Of a stretch of 64,000 nucleotides of DNA, positions 1 through 10,777 are shown in pieces. Numbering within the stretch: the first letter of the stretch is position 1; each line of letters begins with the position of its first letter. The notes under the pieces were generated by a model that worked only from the letters and a program-made list of their open reading frames with translations, did not search any database and was not told where the DNA came from. The stretch spans positions 558,001 through 622,000 of the forward strand of contig BLAL01000196.1 of the NCBI GenBank assembly GCA_015698045.1, read 5' to 3'. The position numbers were made by a program, and so were the translations under genes. The DNA comes from Rhizophagus clarus. Its lineage: Eukaryota > Glomeromycota > Glomeromycetes > Glomerales > Glomeraceae.

Positions 1-40
1 GCCGAGAAATTTTTTTTAAAATATATCGAATAAAAATTAC

Positions 41-2603
41 CCCTTCACGAAGGCGCCTTTTTAAGCTCTTTAAATCCATTGGCTGTTTTACTATGTCATA
101 GTAACCGGGCGCATCTTGTTCTCTAATCGGATTTTGGAAAACGCTGGCAAACCGATGATTATTAATTTCATGTAATATCATATTAACTAGCTTCTGCCAT
201 GTTTTAAGTTTCTTGTCATCTATATAAGTAATTTATGTGAGACATAAACTTTGAATTTAAAAAAAAAAATGCTCATATACTAATATTTTAATATATACCA
301 GATGTTTCTCCACTTGGAGTTGGAGCGGTATCATATTGAGGAGTGGGTGTTGGAGGAATAGCAGCTATTAAAAAAATAAAATGTTACCAAATAAATATTA
401 AAATTAAATAAAAAATAATGAGATTATAACATTATTTGCTTACGATCTCCAGGAGTTGAAGGCGGTGCATTTGAAGGACTAGTCGCTACGGCAGCAATTG
501 GGGTGGTAGGCACCAAACCAATACCAGGAGTTAAAGGTTCTTTGAATTCTGCCTGAGGTGTAGATATGGCCTTTTCTTTGGAATCGTATTTATCCTCCTC
601 ACTTTCCTCAGGCAAATCAGCTATGATCATATCTGCAGCATCATCTTTGACTTCTTCTGAGATGTCATCCTTATTTATCTTTGTTTCAGCAGCTGGCACA
701 GTAAGCGAAGATTCTGCCGACTTTATAATATCCATTTCTTGTGCAGTTTCTCCCTTTGTTTGAGCTACAGATTGTTTTGATGTGACCTCCGAAATTTCTA
801 GTTCCTTGCCTTTCCCTTTAACAGTCTCTTTATCTTCTTTTTCTTCCTTTACTGTAGTTTTACTAGGTTGGCTTTCGGATTCATACTGTTCTTGAGACAT
901 TATGGTCTCTTGTTTATCTACTTCTTCCATCGAGGTTGGTGAAGACACAAGATTTTCAACAAAATCGTTGGTACCATCTGGTAAGAATTCCACACTATGT
1001 TCACACAGATCCATTGCAACATCACCACCAATAATAGTTTGTGGAGTATCTTCAGCAGTAACGGAATCTGCATTTGGTGAAACAACCATTTTCTTAGCTT
1101 GTTCAGTTTTAGAGACATCTGTTTCAAATGTTGATTCGAGTGCAGGAATCGATGATTCGATTATAGGTTTCTCTATAGATTTTTCATCGTCAATATCCAT
1201 CATATCAACTCCTCCTTCCACTGGAAGTTCAATATTGTCTTTTATATTTGTAGCAACGTTTGTTACCGCTTGAACATTTTGTTCCTTTAAGGAATCATTA
1301 ATTAAATTCTCATTTGGCTCAGCAAGTGGTGTTGCTGGAGTTTGAGGTTGTAATACATCTTTGTTAACTTCAACTGATACTAATGTCGAAGAAGGATTTA
1401 CATCATTTTCCATAGCTCCTGTCGTTGATGATGAATCCATCTCTATATTCGTTGGTTTGATTTCTATTTGTGGTTCTGTTACTATTTCTTCCTCTATGAT
1501 ATCATTTGTTGTATCAACGTCCATTGGTGTAACAGATTCAATTTTAGCTGGAAGAATTATGGGAGGTTCAATTTTAACATTCACGTCAGAAATTATATCA
1601 GTTGATTCTTTAGATGCTTCTGCCGTCGATGACACCTCTAGCTCCCTTTTTTTTATCATTTCAGCAAATTTATTATCTGATTTTCCCGATTTAATATCAT
1701 CTATCTCGTTCACAAGATCCCTTTATAAATAAATGACGAACGAATTATTTTAATATTCGATCTGTACTAATGCCAATTTAAAAAATTTAATTGCTTTTTA
1801 CCGAAATCTTTTTTCGGAAGACATAATATCTGATTTCAATTCAACAATACGTTCATGATAAAGCTGACGAGCTAATTTCGCGGTCCATGGCATACGTTGC
1901 TTGTCTGTTAATATTTCGAGACAATATAATAAACAATTTTTATAAAATGTTAACATTTCTTTGGACAAATTTTTTTTTTAAAAAAAAATTGTAAAAATAT
2001 AAATAAAATCTTCTCCAATACCATTTACATATTCTCCAGATCTCTTTTTATGCTCACTAAAATTATCGTTTTTTTTTTGTTTTGATATTTTTATTTAGAA
2101 TTAATGAAAGAAAAATAAAAAAAAAATAAACCAAAATCTAATTATTAAATACTGTTTAATAAACCCAAAAGACCCAAATTTCTCGTTTTTTACTATATTA
2201 TAATTATAGATCCACTCATACATGAACTAAATATTCAAAGGATCATGAATAAAAACATACTCTTCAATTTCTGCTTCATATTTTAATGGCTCTACTAAAC
2301 TGTTATACTTATTGCTACAGTTCTAATATGTTATAAACAATAAAAAAAGAGTTAATAATAGAAAGAGTTGTTGAAAAAATAAATAGACAGATAAATAAAT
2401 ATTTTTTTCTTTGAGCAAGATCGTCTTTAGATCGATTAATCAACCTTTACAGTAAAAAATTCTGGGGTGTGAGAAACCATTGGATGGTGTTTCAGTGTAC
2501 GTGAAATAGCAAGCCAATTATCTCCATGCTTATAAACAGATTGTATAAGCAGAAGTTTTTCAAAAGTTGTCCAAGAATTCTCGTCCGCTTGCGGGTTCGC
2601 CAT
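41..2603 (-). CDS. BRD8: BRD8-like bromodomain subunit of the NuA4/TIP60 acetyltransferase (3' end outside window)
   Basis: Seven exons with consistent phases were traced: 2451-2603, 2261-2322, 2022-2056, 1802-1904, 444-1720, 299-364 and 41-219; a donor GT follows at 40-39, so the rest of the gene lies left of the window. The start ATG is at 2601-2603. Residues 1-50 form a SANT/Myb-like segment (WTTFEKLLLIQSV, HGDNWLAISRTL). It is followed by a Cys-containing NCSNKYNSL stretch and a helical region (TAKLARQLYHERIVELKSDI) that parallels the N-terminus of animal BRD8. A 425-residue acidic, Ser/Thr/Pro-rich linker comes next. The last exon begins a bromodomain (INNHRFASVFQNPI, then APGYYDIVKQPMDLKSLKRR) that reads acetyl-lysine in chromatin. 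The GTG at 1713 is internal coding sequence (DLVNEIDD), not a start. The gene is divergent from the PHD-finger gene, with 267 bp between the starts. BRD8 identity rests on domain order and local similarity. Confidence 0.85.
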
Positions 2604-2870
2604 ACTCTGAGATCTAACACAGATCTAGATTTCAACTTTGCTTTGAAGTGTTGGCATGAAGTCATATGAGTGATATGTATGACCTTATGACCTAAAAAGT
2701 GATGTGAACTTGGGTGGCTTAGTCACATATCCCTAAGAGTCACGGGACTTATACCCTTATTCGATCAAGTGATACATTGTTTTGGGCGTTTCCCAGTTTT
2801 AGAATTTGTTTATTAAACCGATTTTCCCGATTTTCCCAAAACAGTTTTCTACTAACATAGATTAGGAGAT
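2604..2870. promoter_or_regulatory. Shared divergent promoter region of the BRD8-like and PHD-finger genes
   Basis: 267 bp separate the two opposing start codons, so both promoters must lie here or overlap the genes. The stretch is less A+T-rich than most intergenic DNA in the window. It contains repeated short words such as gacctta/ataagg and CCCGATTTTCCC, but no clear TATA box. Joint regulation of two chromatin-reader genes is inferred from layout only. Confidence 0.45.
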
Positions 2871-4844
2871 ATGGACGACGATTTAAAAGGGAACCGCCGT
2901 CGCGTTTCTGACCTCCATAGCATTTTAAATGAGCATAATAGATTGGACCTACAAGATAAAAGTTATTGGTCTCCGTCACCACCTTCTTCTTCTGATGAAA
3001 GTATGAGCTTTAATAATGATTCAAATGATTCCGAAACAGATTCCGACGCCGAAAAGGACATTAAGTATCATGCTTTGAAAAATAAGAATACCAAGCCAAA
3101 GACAAATTGGCCCGATGTAATTGTTATCTCAGAAAGTGAGGCAGATTCTTGTAGTTCAAGTACCATTACAGATGATTCATACAGCACAGTGACGGGCGAA
3201 AACAATCATAATTCACGTGTATTTGATGATTGGCAATCTTGGATACCAGAACTATCATCAAGTGAAGATGATACACCTGTACCCAGTACGATAAAAAGTC
3301 AAAGGATCGGAAATCGTTCAATTACTTGTTTTATTTGTGGTGGTCCTGAATTATACTTAAATTTTATCTGTGTCTGTGTTGGCTGCAATATTGGTTATCA
3401 TCAAATGTGTCATGATCCGCAAATCAGTGATAGTATTGTGAAAAAATTATCTAGTATCAGCGGAAAGTGGCTTTGCACGAGATGCCAGAAGAAATCTAAT
3501 AATGAATCATCGATTCTATATGGGAATCGTCCTGTCAATAGTACAAATGTTGTTAAAAATTCAACTCTTAATAACGACAAGCTTAAGGAGGACGCTATTG
3601 AATTCGTTAACCGGCAATCTTCCGGTTGTGATGAAGGAACAACAGATATTGATGATTCAAGTAAAAAATGGAACCAAGATCTTTACCAAGAAAAATCCAA
3701 CAAATGTTTGGCGAACGTTAAAAAAGGATCATCAGATAATATTGATGATTCATTGCGACCTCAAACACCACCTGATCAAAATCGTAAACTCAAAGTTCAT
3801 AAAAAACGTAGAGGTTTATTACCAGTAATAATTCAACCATTTGAAAGGAGACATTCTACAGCATCTGAACTTCGAAAATTATTTGAAACATGCCCTCTAT
3901 CTATAGTGAACTTTGATGACATTTTTATTCCTGAAGAGTGGGGTAATATTGTAGAAATACCCGCAACTAGCGTAGAATTTATTATGCCTAGTACAAGTTC
4001 GATTTCACCAGGAACAAATCCCATCACGAATTCTATAACGAGTCCCATCACGAATACCACGAATCCCTTCACGAATCCTTTCACGAATCCCTTCATGAAT
4101 CCCTTCATGAACGTTACAAGTCCCGTCACGAACCACATCACGACGAACCACATCATGACGAACCACATCATGACGAACCCCATCACGAACCCCATCACGA
4201 ACTCTACTACGAAACCCATTACGAAACCCATTACGAAACCCATTACGAAACCCATTATGAATCCCATTACTTTTGTAGAAACTACTACGTCGATAGACTA
4301 TAGGTTACCCGGCAAATTTTCAACCTTAACTGGAAAGAAGAATGTTACTCCAGTCAGGAAACATGCTAGTTCATCACCTAATAGAAGAAACCCCACTACC
4401 GCAGCTCTAAAGCGTGTTCACTCACCATCAAAGAACGAGTATACACCAATAAGCAAACGTGTTGTTACTTCTAATAATAATAATAATAATGGTTCACATA
4501 CTAATAAATGTATTACTCCTTCGATCAAAGGAACTGATTCACGATCGCAAAGAACAATGGTTTCAAAGGATAAAGGTTACTTGACACCAGGAAAGAACAG
4601 CACAATGAGAAATGGAAGAGATGGCTCATCAAGTGATGATGAATATTCTCCAACAAAAAGAGTTATTACGACAAGTAAACCAGTTGGATTAATAGATGCT
4701 GATGATGCAGATTTTAATATTATGTCGTTATTGCCACCAAATCTAATTCCTTGTCTAAATTTCGGTGAATTAGCTTTTAGAGAAGGCACCATGGATCGAA
4801 AGAAAACTATCAAACGCGGACGAATCTTTCCTGTAATAAAGTAA
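2871..4844 (+). CDS. PHD zinc-finger protein with Asn-Pro-Ile-Thr repeat tract
   Basis: Intronless 657-residue ORF beginning MDDDLKGNRRR. A C4HC3 PHD finger is complete: C153-x2-C156, C169-x2-C172, H177-x2-C180 and C202-x2-C205, with the usual Trp (W200) two residues before the final Cys pair. PHD fingers read histone H3 tails, so a nuclear chromatin role is likely. The N-terminal 150 residues are acidic and Ser-rich. Residues about 383-465 are a degenerate NP(I/F)TN / KPIT repeat encoded by near-tandem 12-15 bp units. The C-terminal 190 residues are basic and Ser/Thr-rich with TPG/TP sites that look like nuclear phosphorylation targets. No other domain is recognisable. The lack of introns contrasts with its neighbours. 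The specific orthologue is unknown. Confidence 0.85.
   Translation: MDDDLKGNRRRVSDLHSILNEHNRLDLQDKSYWSPSPPSSSDESMSFNNDSNDSETDSDAEKDIKYHALKNKNTKPKTNWPDVIVISESEADSCSSSTITDDSYSTVTGENNHNSRVFDDWQSWIPELSSSEDDTPVPSTIKSQRIGNRSITCFICGGPELYLNFICVCVGCNIGYHQMCHDPQISDSIVKKLSSISGKWLCTRCQKKSNNESSILYGNRPVNSTNVVKNSTLNNDKLKEDAIEFVNRQSSGCDEGTTDIDDSSKKWNQDLYQEKSNKCLANVKKGSSDNIDDSLRPQTPPDQNRKLKVHKKRRGLLPVIIQPFERRHSTASELRKLFETCPLSIVNFDDIFIPEEWGNIVEIPATSVEFIMPSTSSISPGTNPITNSITSPITNTTNPFTNPFTNPFMNPFMNVTSPVTNHITTNHIMTNHIMTNPITNPITNSTTKPITKPITKPITKPIMNPITFVETTTSIDYRLPGKFSTLTGKKNVTPVRKHASSSPNRRNPTTAALKRVHSPSKNEYTPISKRVVTSNNNNNNGSHTNKCITPSIKGTDSRSQRTMVSKDKGYLTPGKNSTMRNGRDGSSSDDEYSPTKRVITTSKPVGLIDADDADFNIMSLLPPNLIPCLNFGELAFREGTMDRKKTIKRGRIFPVIK
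4018..4270 (+). repeat. Coding minisatellite inside the PHD gene
   Basis: Imperfect tandem units of about 12-15 nt (variants of AATCCCATCACG and AAACCCATTACG) encode the NPITN / NPFTNPF / KPITKPIT tract. The unit length keeps the frame, and the opposite strand also stays open here, which is only a consequence of the repeat. Confidence 0.8.
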
Positions 4845-6159
4845 TAATTTTGCTTTTGAAAATACATTGCACATAATGTTTATGTTTATATGATGGAAAT
4901 GAAAAAAAAAAGTTAATAGAAATAAAATCATCTTCGTAATAAGTAATTAATTATTCGTTGATTATTGGGATAATTTATGTAATTTATATAAAAGCATAAG
5001 ATACATAAAGATGTCGGAAAACTCATATAATGTTAGTTTGTAGTTTTAGATAATCGATCTTTCAATAATCCATAGAAATTATAATATACGGTATTTACAA
5101 CTCAGTTAATTATAATAGCATTTCAATACTTTTTACTTTTAATTAACGTAGAAATTTAATACAAAACCAATATACTGTAAAATGCAAAAATTTTTTAATT
5201 ATAATAACTAAAATTGTAATTTTGGATCGTGTCACATTGTTGATCATCCTAATATGGTATTTTCTTATCCTTCCTTCTTTTGCTGACAATGATATTGCTA
5301 AATCTATATAGAGATTAAATTATTTTCACCTCAATCCATCAAGCGGGAACAACCAGTAAATCACCCAAACTAAGGATTACTTTCATCGTCAAAAAAATTT
5401 CCTTTTCAGTAAAAAATTGATTTTTTTTTCCGCAGTTTTTAATTATAGGAATACCTATTGTCCAAATGGCTCTCACTTCTTACATATAATTGTTACCCTA
5501 AAATGGAAATAAATTAGCATTAATGATAAATGATGTAGTGTATTGACAAATTTTCAGCCAAATAATACATCATTTTACAATAGATAATTTTTCAGTTTCA
5601 AAGGAAAAATAAAATGAGAATCAGAATCATGAATGATCGACTTACCAAATAATATGATGGAAAACGTTATCAGTTATCCTATGATCATTTTTATGTAGTT
5701 ACGTATAATAAAATATTTAATTGTTACATGTTCAATTATTTCATTATCAATAACAAGTAAATGTTTTTAATATATATAATTGAAATAAAATCATATTATC
5801 CAAGAAATAATTTCTATATAATTATTATATAGCACAATTTTTGGGCGTAGCACAGATTTTCCACCCTGAAACATAATGGCCTTTTCCAATTGGTAATCAG
5901 CGCATCTACAAAAAAAAAACGGAGCAAAACTTCAAAACCACTTAAATCTAGAAAACTAGAGAAAGAATAAAGAATAATTCCACTTAAATCTAGAAAACTA
6001 GAGAAAGAATAAAGAATAATTCGTAAAGCATTTCTTTGATGATAAGTCAAGAAATTTTACTAAACATTGGTTCAGAAAAAAGAAGGAATTTTTCTTTTTA
6101 TACATAAACTTTATTTCCATATTTCTTCCATATTCTCCTCAATATTCACGATATACAAC
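4845..6159. other. Gene-free A+T-rich intergenic stretch
   Basis: I see no credible gene in these 1.3 kb between the PHD gene and the small basic protein gene. It contains poly-A/T runs and, near its right end, a 42-bp tandem duplication listed separately. The right end must carry the promoter and leader of the next gene. Confidence 0.6.
5938..6021. repeat. Perfect 42-bp tandem duplication
   Basis: The 42-bp segment starting CCACTTAAATCTAGAAAACT at 5938-5979 is repeated without mismatch at 5980-6021. It contains TCTAGA sites and lies about 140 bp upstream of the next start codon. The lack of divergence suggests a recent slip-type duplication. Confidence 0.95.
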
Positions 6160-6504
6160 ATGCCGCTGCAAAACGGTAGTAAATTTTCACGAAGCAGAAC
6201 ACAAAAATATCATACGAAACATCAACATTCCAAACCAACCCCATACACAAAATTGAAACCTACATCATTAAAATCAACATCATCTTCAAAAAAATCTTTT
6301 AAACAAATAAAATTTAAAAATGAATCATTAATTGAAGAATTGGATAATCTAGCAGCAGGTGATTTATTATACAATACCACAAACAAATTCACTGTCGTAA
6401 ATAACAAGAGCGATGACGGAGAATTACAATCTAGTGATGAAAGATTAATATTTGATATTGAAAAAACTCTAAAAGAATTAGAAAGTTTTGCCGTAAAAGA
6501 ATAA
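6160..6504 (+). CDS. Small basic hypothetical protein (114 aa)
   Basis: The ORF is open from 6067, but the preferred start is the ATG at 6160 (MPLQNGSKFSRSRTQKYHTK). The upstream 31 codons are Phe/Ile-rich and read like leader sequence. The first 55 residues are very basic and Ser/Thr/Lys/His-rich. The second half is acidic with a possible helix (FDIEKTLKELESFAVKE). No membrane segment or known domain is seen. A polyadenylation-like AATAAA follows within 20 bp of the stop. I do not recognise a family. Base composition with clear charge segregation supports a real gene, perhaps a nucleic-acid-associated or disordered protein, but this is inference. Confidence 0.6.
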   Translation: MPLQNGSKFSRSRTQKYHTKHQHSKPTPYTKLKPTSLKSTSSSKKSFKQIKFKNESLIEELDNLAAGDLLYNTTNKFTVVNNKSDDGELQSSDERLIFDIEKTLKELESFAVKE

Positions 6505-6751
6505 TTTAATCTTTAATAAAGTGAATCTCATATTATATGACTTGCTTTGCATTTATTTAACATAAATAATTTTTTTTTAATTTTTATTCTTATAAATATT
6601 CATTATCAAACAAATAAAAAAAAAAATGTTAATTATAAATTGTTTTATAATACATAAATATAATTAATATGATTGATTGTAAGATATTTATGAAATGAGA
6701 TAATGAAGTGAGATTGAGATGATGAAATTTCATAAATAAAGACAAGGATCT

Positions 6752-7701
6752 TTACCAGCCGCAACCTCCCCAATCACCGCAACCTCCCCAATTGTTATCA
6801 CAACCTCCAAATCCGCCTCCGAACCCTTTGTGTCCAAATAAACTATGACCAATTAATGCACCAGCAGCCTATTGAAAAAAATATATATATATTTATTTAT
6901 TTATTTTTTTTTTTTTAAAAAAAAAAAGAAATAAAGAAAAGTTTGAATACTTACAGCGCCACCTAACCCTAATCCTAAACCACTCCCTAAGCCCAAGCCA
7001 TGCTTCCTTCTTCCATGTCTATGATGAGATAAAGTTCCGAGAGCAGCAGCAGTTCCAATAGCAGGAGGAAGATAGCTAGCAGCGGGCGGGGAGTATTTAT
7101 TGGGTTTATTGGGTTTATTGGGTTTATTGGATTTACCGCTATTTAATTTTAATTTGCTCAAAATTCCACCGCTTTTTTTTGGTGCAGTAGCTGATGTTGA
7201 TGAAGTAGCAGTACTATCATATCTGTTATATGGATTATATGAATCTGATTGAGGTTGGTAACCAGGATAACCAGGATGTGCAGTAGAAAATTTTGAATTT
7301 GAAGGAGGATATTGTGGATTTTGTGGATATTGAGGATATGTAGAGGATGCTGAATAACTTTGATATGATTCTGGTGTAGGCATTGCTATGGGCATTGATG
7401 GCGTTGATTCTTCTAATGTCTCAGAGTATGGAGGTGGTGCATCTCTTGGGTCATCCCAAGTACTTACGGGAGGATTTTTTGTTGTATCTAATAAAAAAGT
7501 TCAATAAATTAAATAATAATTATAAATTAAAACACTTATTTCAATTTTACTTACCAACAAAAAAGTATCTTCCAACACTTGGCTCCCACTGCAAACAAAA
7601 AAAAATATTAACAATTTGTAAATAGTATAAATTATAAATAATTAAATTTATTTTATTTTTACCTGAGAAACCCATCCTGAAGGCAAAGGTTTTGTATCCA
7701 T
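6752..7701 (-). CDS. WW-domain protein with Pro/Tyr-rich linker and Gly-rich tail, WWM1-like
   Basis: Four exons in phase: 7663-7701, 7555-7588, 6955-7487 and 6752-6868, giving 240 residues. The N-terminus is a single WW domain (LPSGWVSQWEPSVGRYFFVD, then STWDDPR) with both signature Trp residues; exon junctions cut through it. PPPYSE follows directly, then a Pro/Tyr/Gln/Ser-rich disordered stretch, a PNK repeat (KPNKPNKPNK) and a C-terminal Gly-rich hydrophobic segment (TAAALGTLSHH, GLGLGGAAAGALIGHSLFG). The protein ends in a Trp/Gly/Cys-rich tail. This order (WW, PPPY, Pro-rich, Gly-rich C-terminus) matches yeast WWM1, which binds the metacaspase MCA1. WW domains bind PPxY motifs, so the PPPY may allow self-association. 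Orthology to WWM1 is likely but not proven. Confidence 0.82.
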
Positions 7702-8292
7702 AATTTCTAAGATTTTTTTTAAATTTAAAAAAATTTCGTTTTTTTTTCACTCAAAAAGATTTAGAATATAGAAAATTTCAAAAAAATTATGAAAGTCAAA
7801 CCACTCACAGTATTTATATTTATTAGTTTGAAACGTATAGTATCACTAATTCTTTTTAGAATTCCACGGTTCGATTTACCCAAAACGAGTTAATGAAAAA
7901 TGACCTGGGACTGCGCAGACTATTCTAGATATTATATCATTATATCATCAATCAAATAAGTTTCCAATTTCAGTATTATGAGTAAAGTTCTATACTTAAA
8001 ACTTATTTATATTAGCTCATTTATTAATATATATACACATTCTTCTCCTCCATCTCAAAAGTTTAGAGATTCACGTGAAATCACGTGTTTCCATTCTTTT
8101 TTTGTTTTTTCTTTGGTTACAACGTAAATCATGAAAAAACTTTACTCTTGTATCACATTCGTTTGCACTGCTTTTTTTTACTCCTTTTTTCCTTATCCCG
8201 TCGCAAAGCATTTTACGACACTCTTCCTGAATAAACTTTTACCTTCCTGTTTTACGTTTATATTTTATTTTCTATATATTAGGTATTATAAA
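7702..8292. promoter_or_regulatory. Divergent intergenic region between WW gene and SIKE-like gene
   Basis: 591 bp between two divergent starts. An ORF open from 8131 upstream of the SIKE-like ATG is hydrophobic leader-like sequence and was not taken as coding. A palindromic pair of CACGTG-like sites (TTCACGTGAAATCACGTGTT near 8071-8090) is present and could bind a bHLH regulator. That is a motif observation only. Confidence 0.4.
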
Positions 8293-9239
8293 ATGACTCC
8301 AGATTTGACAAATAATGAGGAAAATACTAGGTTAAGGAACATTGCTCATGAACTTTGTAATCAACTTGCAATTAACAGAGAACAAACTAAATTATATAAA
8401 AAGCAAATCAGTGAATTAAAGGTATATCGTAAACTTTCATGAATTGTTTTTTAATGATTAACATAATAATATAATTTTTTTAGGGTAGAGCGGAGGAATG
8501 TGGTGGTCCTTTATATAGGCAAAATTATCGAGGTATATTATTATATGTAGCTCCTAGATTTATTAAGATCTTATTTAGAATGATTTTCTTAATTTTAATT
8601 ATTTAGGTCCGCCATTTGACACTGGAACAGAAATTGAACGACAAAATGCTCAGTTGATTTATCAAAATCAATCATTGAATGAAGAAAATGCAGCATTGAC
8701 AGCGATTGTCAAAGAATATGAACAATCATTAAAAACCATAATGATGAAATTCAGATATCAAGCTGTAAGTATGTTACACCTATTGATATTATGATGTTTT
8801 TTACTTTAAATTATTCTTTTAATTGATTTTATTTTTGCAATAAAAAAAAAAAAGTATGAAATACAACAAAGTAAATTGGAGATGCAACGAAGTTATGAAA
8901 TATTATTGGAAGAACAACGGGTAACTAGAAAAGAAAGAAAGAATTTAATTAAAATTATATGTATTTATTTATTTATTTATTTTAAAGGCAACGACGGCAC
9001 AAGTATTGTCCGAGAATGCGTTATTACAGTCACATCTTTCAAATCTAGGAAATTTAGTTAGGGAAGCGTACAATGCACAGTCTGATTCGGAAACCGATAT
9101 TTTAGTAAACAGTTTAATTACAGAAAATCAAGGATTAAGACAAATGTTAAAAATTGCGAATGGAACAGGATTTTCGACATCGTCATCGGTAGTTCAAGAG
9201 GAGGAAGATAGAGTAACTGGACAAGGACAAGAGGGATAA
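8293..9239 (+). CDS. Coiled-coil protein of the SIKE/FGFR1OP2 family (STRIPAK component)
   Basis: Five exons with consistent phases: 8293-8421, 8484-8532, 8607-8764, 8855-8920 and 8988-9239, giving 217 residues. The protein is almost all coiled coil. Residues about 60-113 (ERQNAQLIYQNQSLNEENAA, LKTIMMKFRYQ) align with the central block of animal SIKE/FGFR1OP2. The segment NLGNLVREAYNAQSD followed by ITENQGLRQMLKIA matches their conserved C-terminal block. SIKE/FGFR1OP2 proteins associate with the striatin-interacting phosphatase and kinase (STRIPAK) complex; small coiled-coil STRIPAK subunits are also known in filamentous fungi. The start was chosen at 8293 because upstream codons are hydrophobic leader sequence. 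The C-terminus is an acidic Gln/Glu tail. Family assignment is from motif similarity recalled, not from a search. Confidence 0.8.
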
Positions 9240-9484
9240 GATATTGAATTCAACATAAATTAATAATAATGATAATAACCAGATTTGAAGGAGGAAAAAA
9301 TTGAGTTGTAAAAGGAGTATGCGGAGAGCTCTGGAAGGTTATAGCGGAAGAACCGTGGAAGAATTGAGGAAGAAAAATATAGATTATCATAAAGATAACC
9401 ATTATTTAGTAGATTAAGCAATCTAGACTGTCAATCTATTATAATTGTAAATTATTTAATGAAAAATATAATTCTTTTAAAATT

Positions 9485-10777
9485 TTAAAATTTTCTACAG
9501 ATGAAATGCATCAAAGAATGATAATGTTCACATCTTATATAAGGTTCAATGAACCAAGGAAGAGTAAGAAAAACAAAAATTGTCATAAATAGACTATTTA
9601 CAATTCTTTTCCATAAAATTTTTTGACCTTTTTCTAATTTAAATTTCGTAATAGATTCCCAAATTATCATAATTATAGCATTGAACAAAAAGTAGGTAAA
9701 TTGTTCTAAAGTAAAATATTCATTTGAAGAGTATAAAATATATTCATGTAATATACCACTAATGGCAAAAGAACCCAATATACCAAATATTTTTTGTAAT
9801 TTAACGGGAAAAGGGGAGAAAAGATAACAAATAGGTTTATAACCTAATTCAACAAAAATTTCATGAAACATTTGATGCCATCTAATACTCCATAATTCTC
9901 TTGGATTTTTAGAAAGATAAGGTTCATCAAAGATTGATTTTGAATAAAAAAGTAAAGAAATTAACCATAATTTTAAAGAATCCAATTGATCTTTGGTTAA
10001 CTTTCTATGTAATAAAGAATTTGGTGATGAATAAATGTAATTCAATAAGTGAGCAGATGAAATGATTATTAATTCATAAAGGTAATTCATTGAAAGAAAT
10101 AATGCACCAGCGTAAATATAACAATAAAATAGATTAAATAAAGAGGTGAACAGAGGCCCACCGTAAAAGAAATACTCTATAACTCTGATGGGAAAAGGAG
10201 TTTCTGGAATATCAGGAACAAATAATTCCGTGAACTGCGCACAAATCATGTAAAGTACCCATACACATAAATATCTTTTATAATGATGATTAATGTATGA
10301 TTCAAGATGGTCTTTTGTAATTCCTTGTTTTAAGAGATCTTCTTGTTTCATAATTGGAATATCTCCTTCTTTTGGTCTCCAGAAAAATAATAACCATGCG
10401 AATGGTTTTGTAGAATTTGGGTCCATTAAAGAATTTTTCATCCAAATAAGCATTTTACAACCATAAATAAACGAAAATAACGCAATTGGAACATGAAAAG
10501 TGACAGTGTATACATTTGAAAAGATTAACGGAAATGAAAATATTGATAAAATTGATAATATTAATATCGATTTACGAAAAATTGAATTAGGTGGTGAATA
10601 TGAGAATATAGAAAAAGTTGTTAAAGGAAGAAAAAAACAACAAAAAAAATAAGTTGTTGTATTAATTGGTGGTGGTGGTCCCGAAAAATAGGTAGTTTTT
10701 ATAGTACCATAATAATGTACTATTGTGATTAATAAAATCAAAAGACTACGAAATAAATATTTTAGGTATTTTAGCAT
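9485..10777 (-). CDS. MBOAT wax-synthase-domain acyltransferase, multi-pass membrane protein
   Basis: Intronless 430-residue ORF starting MLKYLKYLFRSLLIL. Many hydrophobic segments (about eight to ten) span the length. The C-terminal half carries the wax-synthase/MBOAT signature: ELWSIRWHQMFHE around residues 295-307 and SGILHEYILY around 341-350, whose His is the expected catalytic residue. Proteins of this type (wax ester/DGAT or sterol/secondary-metabolite O-acyltransferases) transfer an acyl group from acyl-CoA to an alcohol in the ER membrane. The substrate cannot be told from sequence. It is tail-to-tail with the SIKE-like gene, 245 bp apart. A full-length, intact frame with both motifs makes an active enzyme likely. 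Confidence 0.85.
   Translation of the reverse strand: MLKYLKYLFRSLLILLITIVHYYGTIKTTYFSGPPPPINTTTYFFCCFFLPLTTFSIFSYSPPNSIFRKSILILSILSIFSFPLIFSNVYTVTFHVPIALFSFIYGCKMLIWMKNSLMDPNSTKPFAWLLFFWRPKEGDIPIMKQEDLLKQGITKDHLESYINHHYKRYLCVWVLYMICAQFTELFVPDIPETPFPIRVIEYFFYGGPLFTSLFNLFYCYIYAGALFLSMNYLYELIIISSAHLLNYIYSSPNSLLHRKLTKDQLDSLKLWLISLLFYSKSIFDEPYLSKNPRELWSIRWHQMFHEIFVELGYKPICYLFSPFPVKLQKIFGILGSFAISGILHEYILYSSNEYFTLEQFTYFLFNAIIMIIWESITKFKLEKGQKILWKRIVNSLFMTIFVFLTLPWFIEPYIRCEHYHSLMHFICRKF

Noticed and set aside
566-1732. Plus-strand frames 566-763, 902-1273 and 1361-1732
   Set aside because: They are antisense shadows of the long acidic linker exon of the BRD8-like gene.
3833-4267. 144-codon minus-strand frame with Met-Gly-Phe-Val repeats
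   Set aside because: It is the antisense reading of the NPITN coding repeat in the PHD gene.
5814-6050. 78-codon minus-strand frame
   Set aside because: It is created by the 42-bp tandem duplication (42 is a multiple of 3) and has no gene-like properties otherwise.
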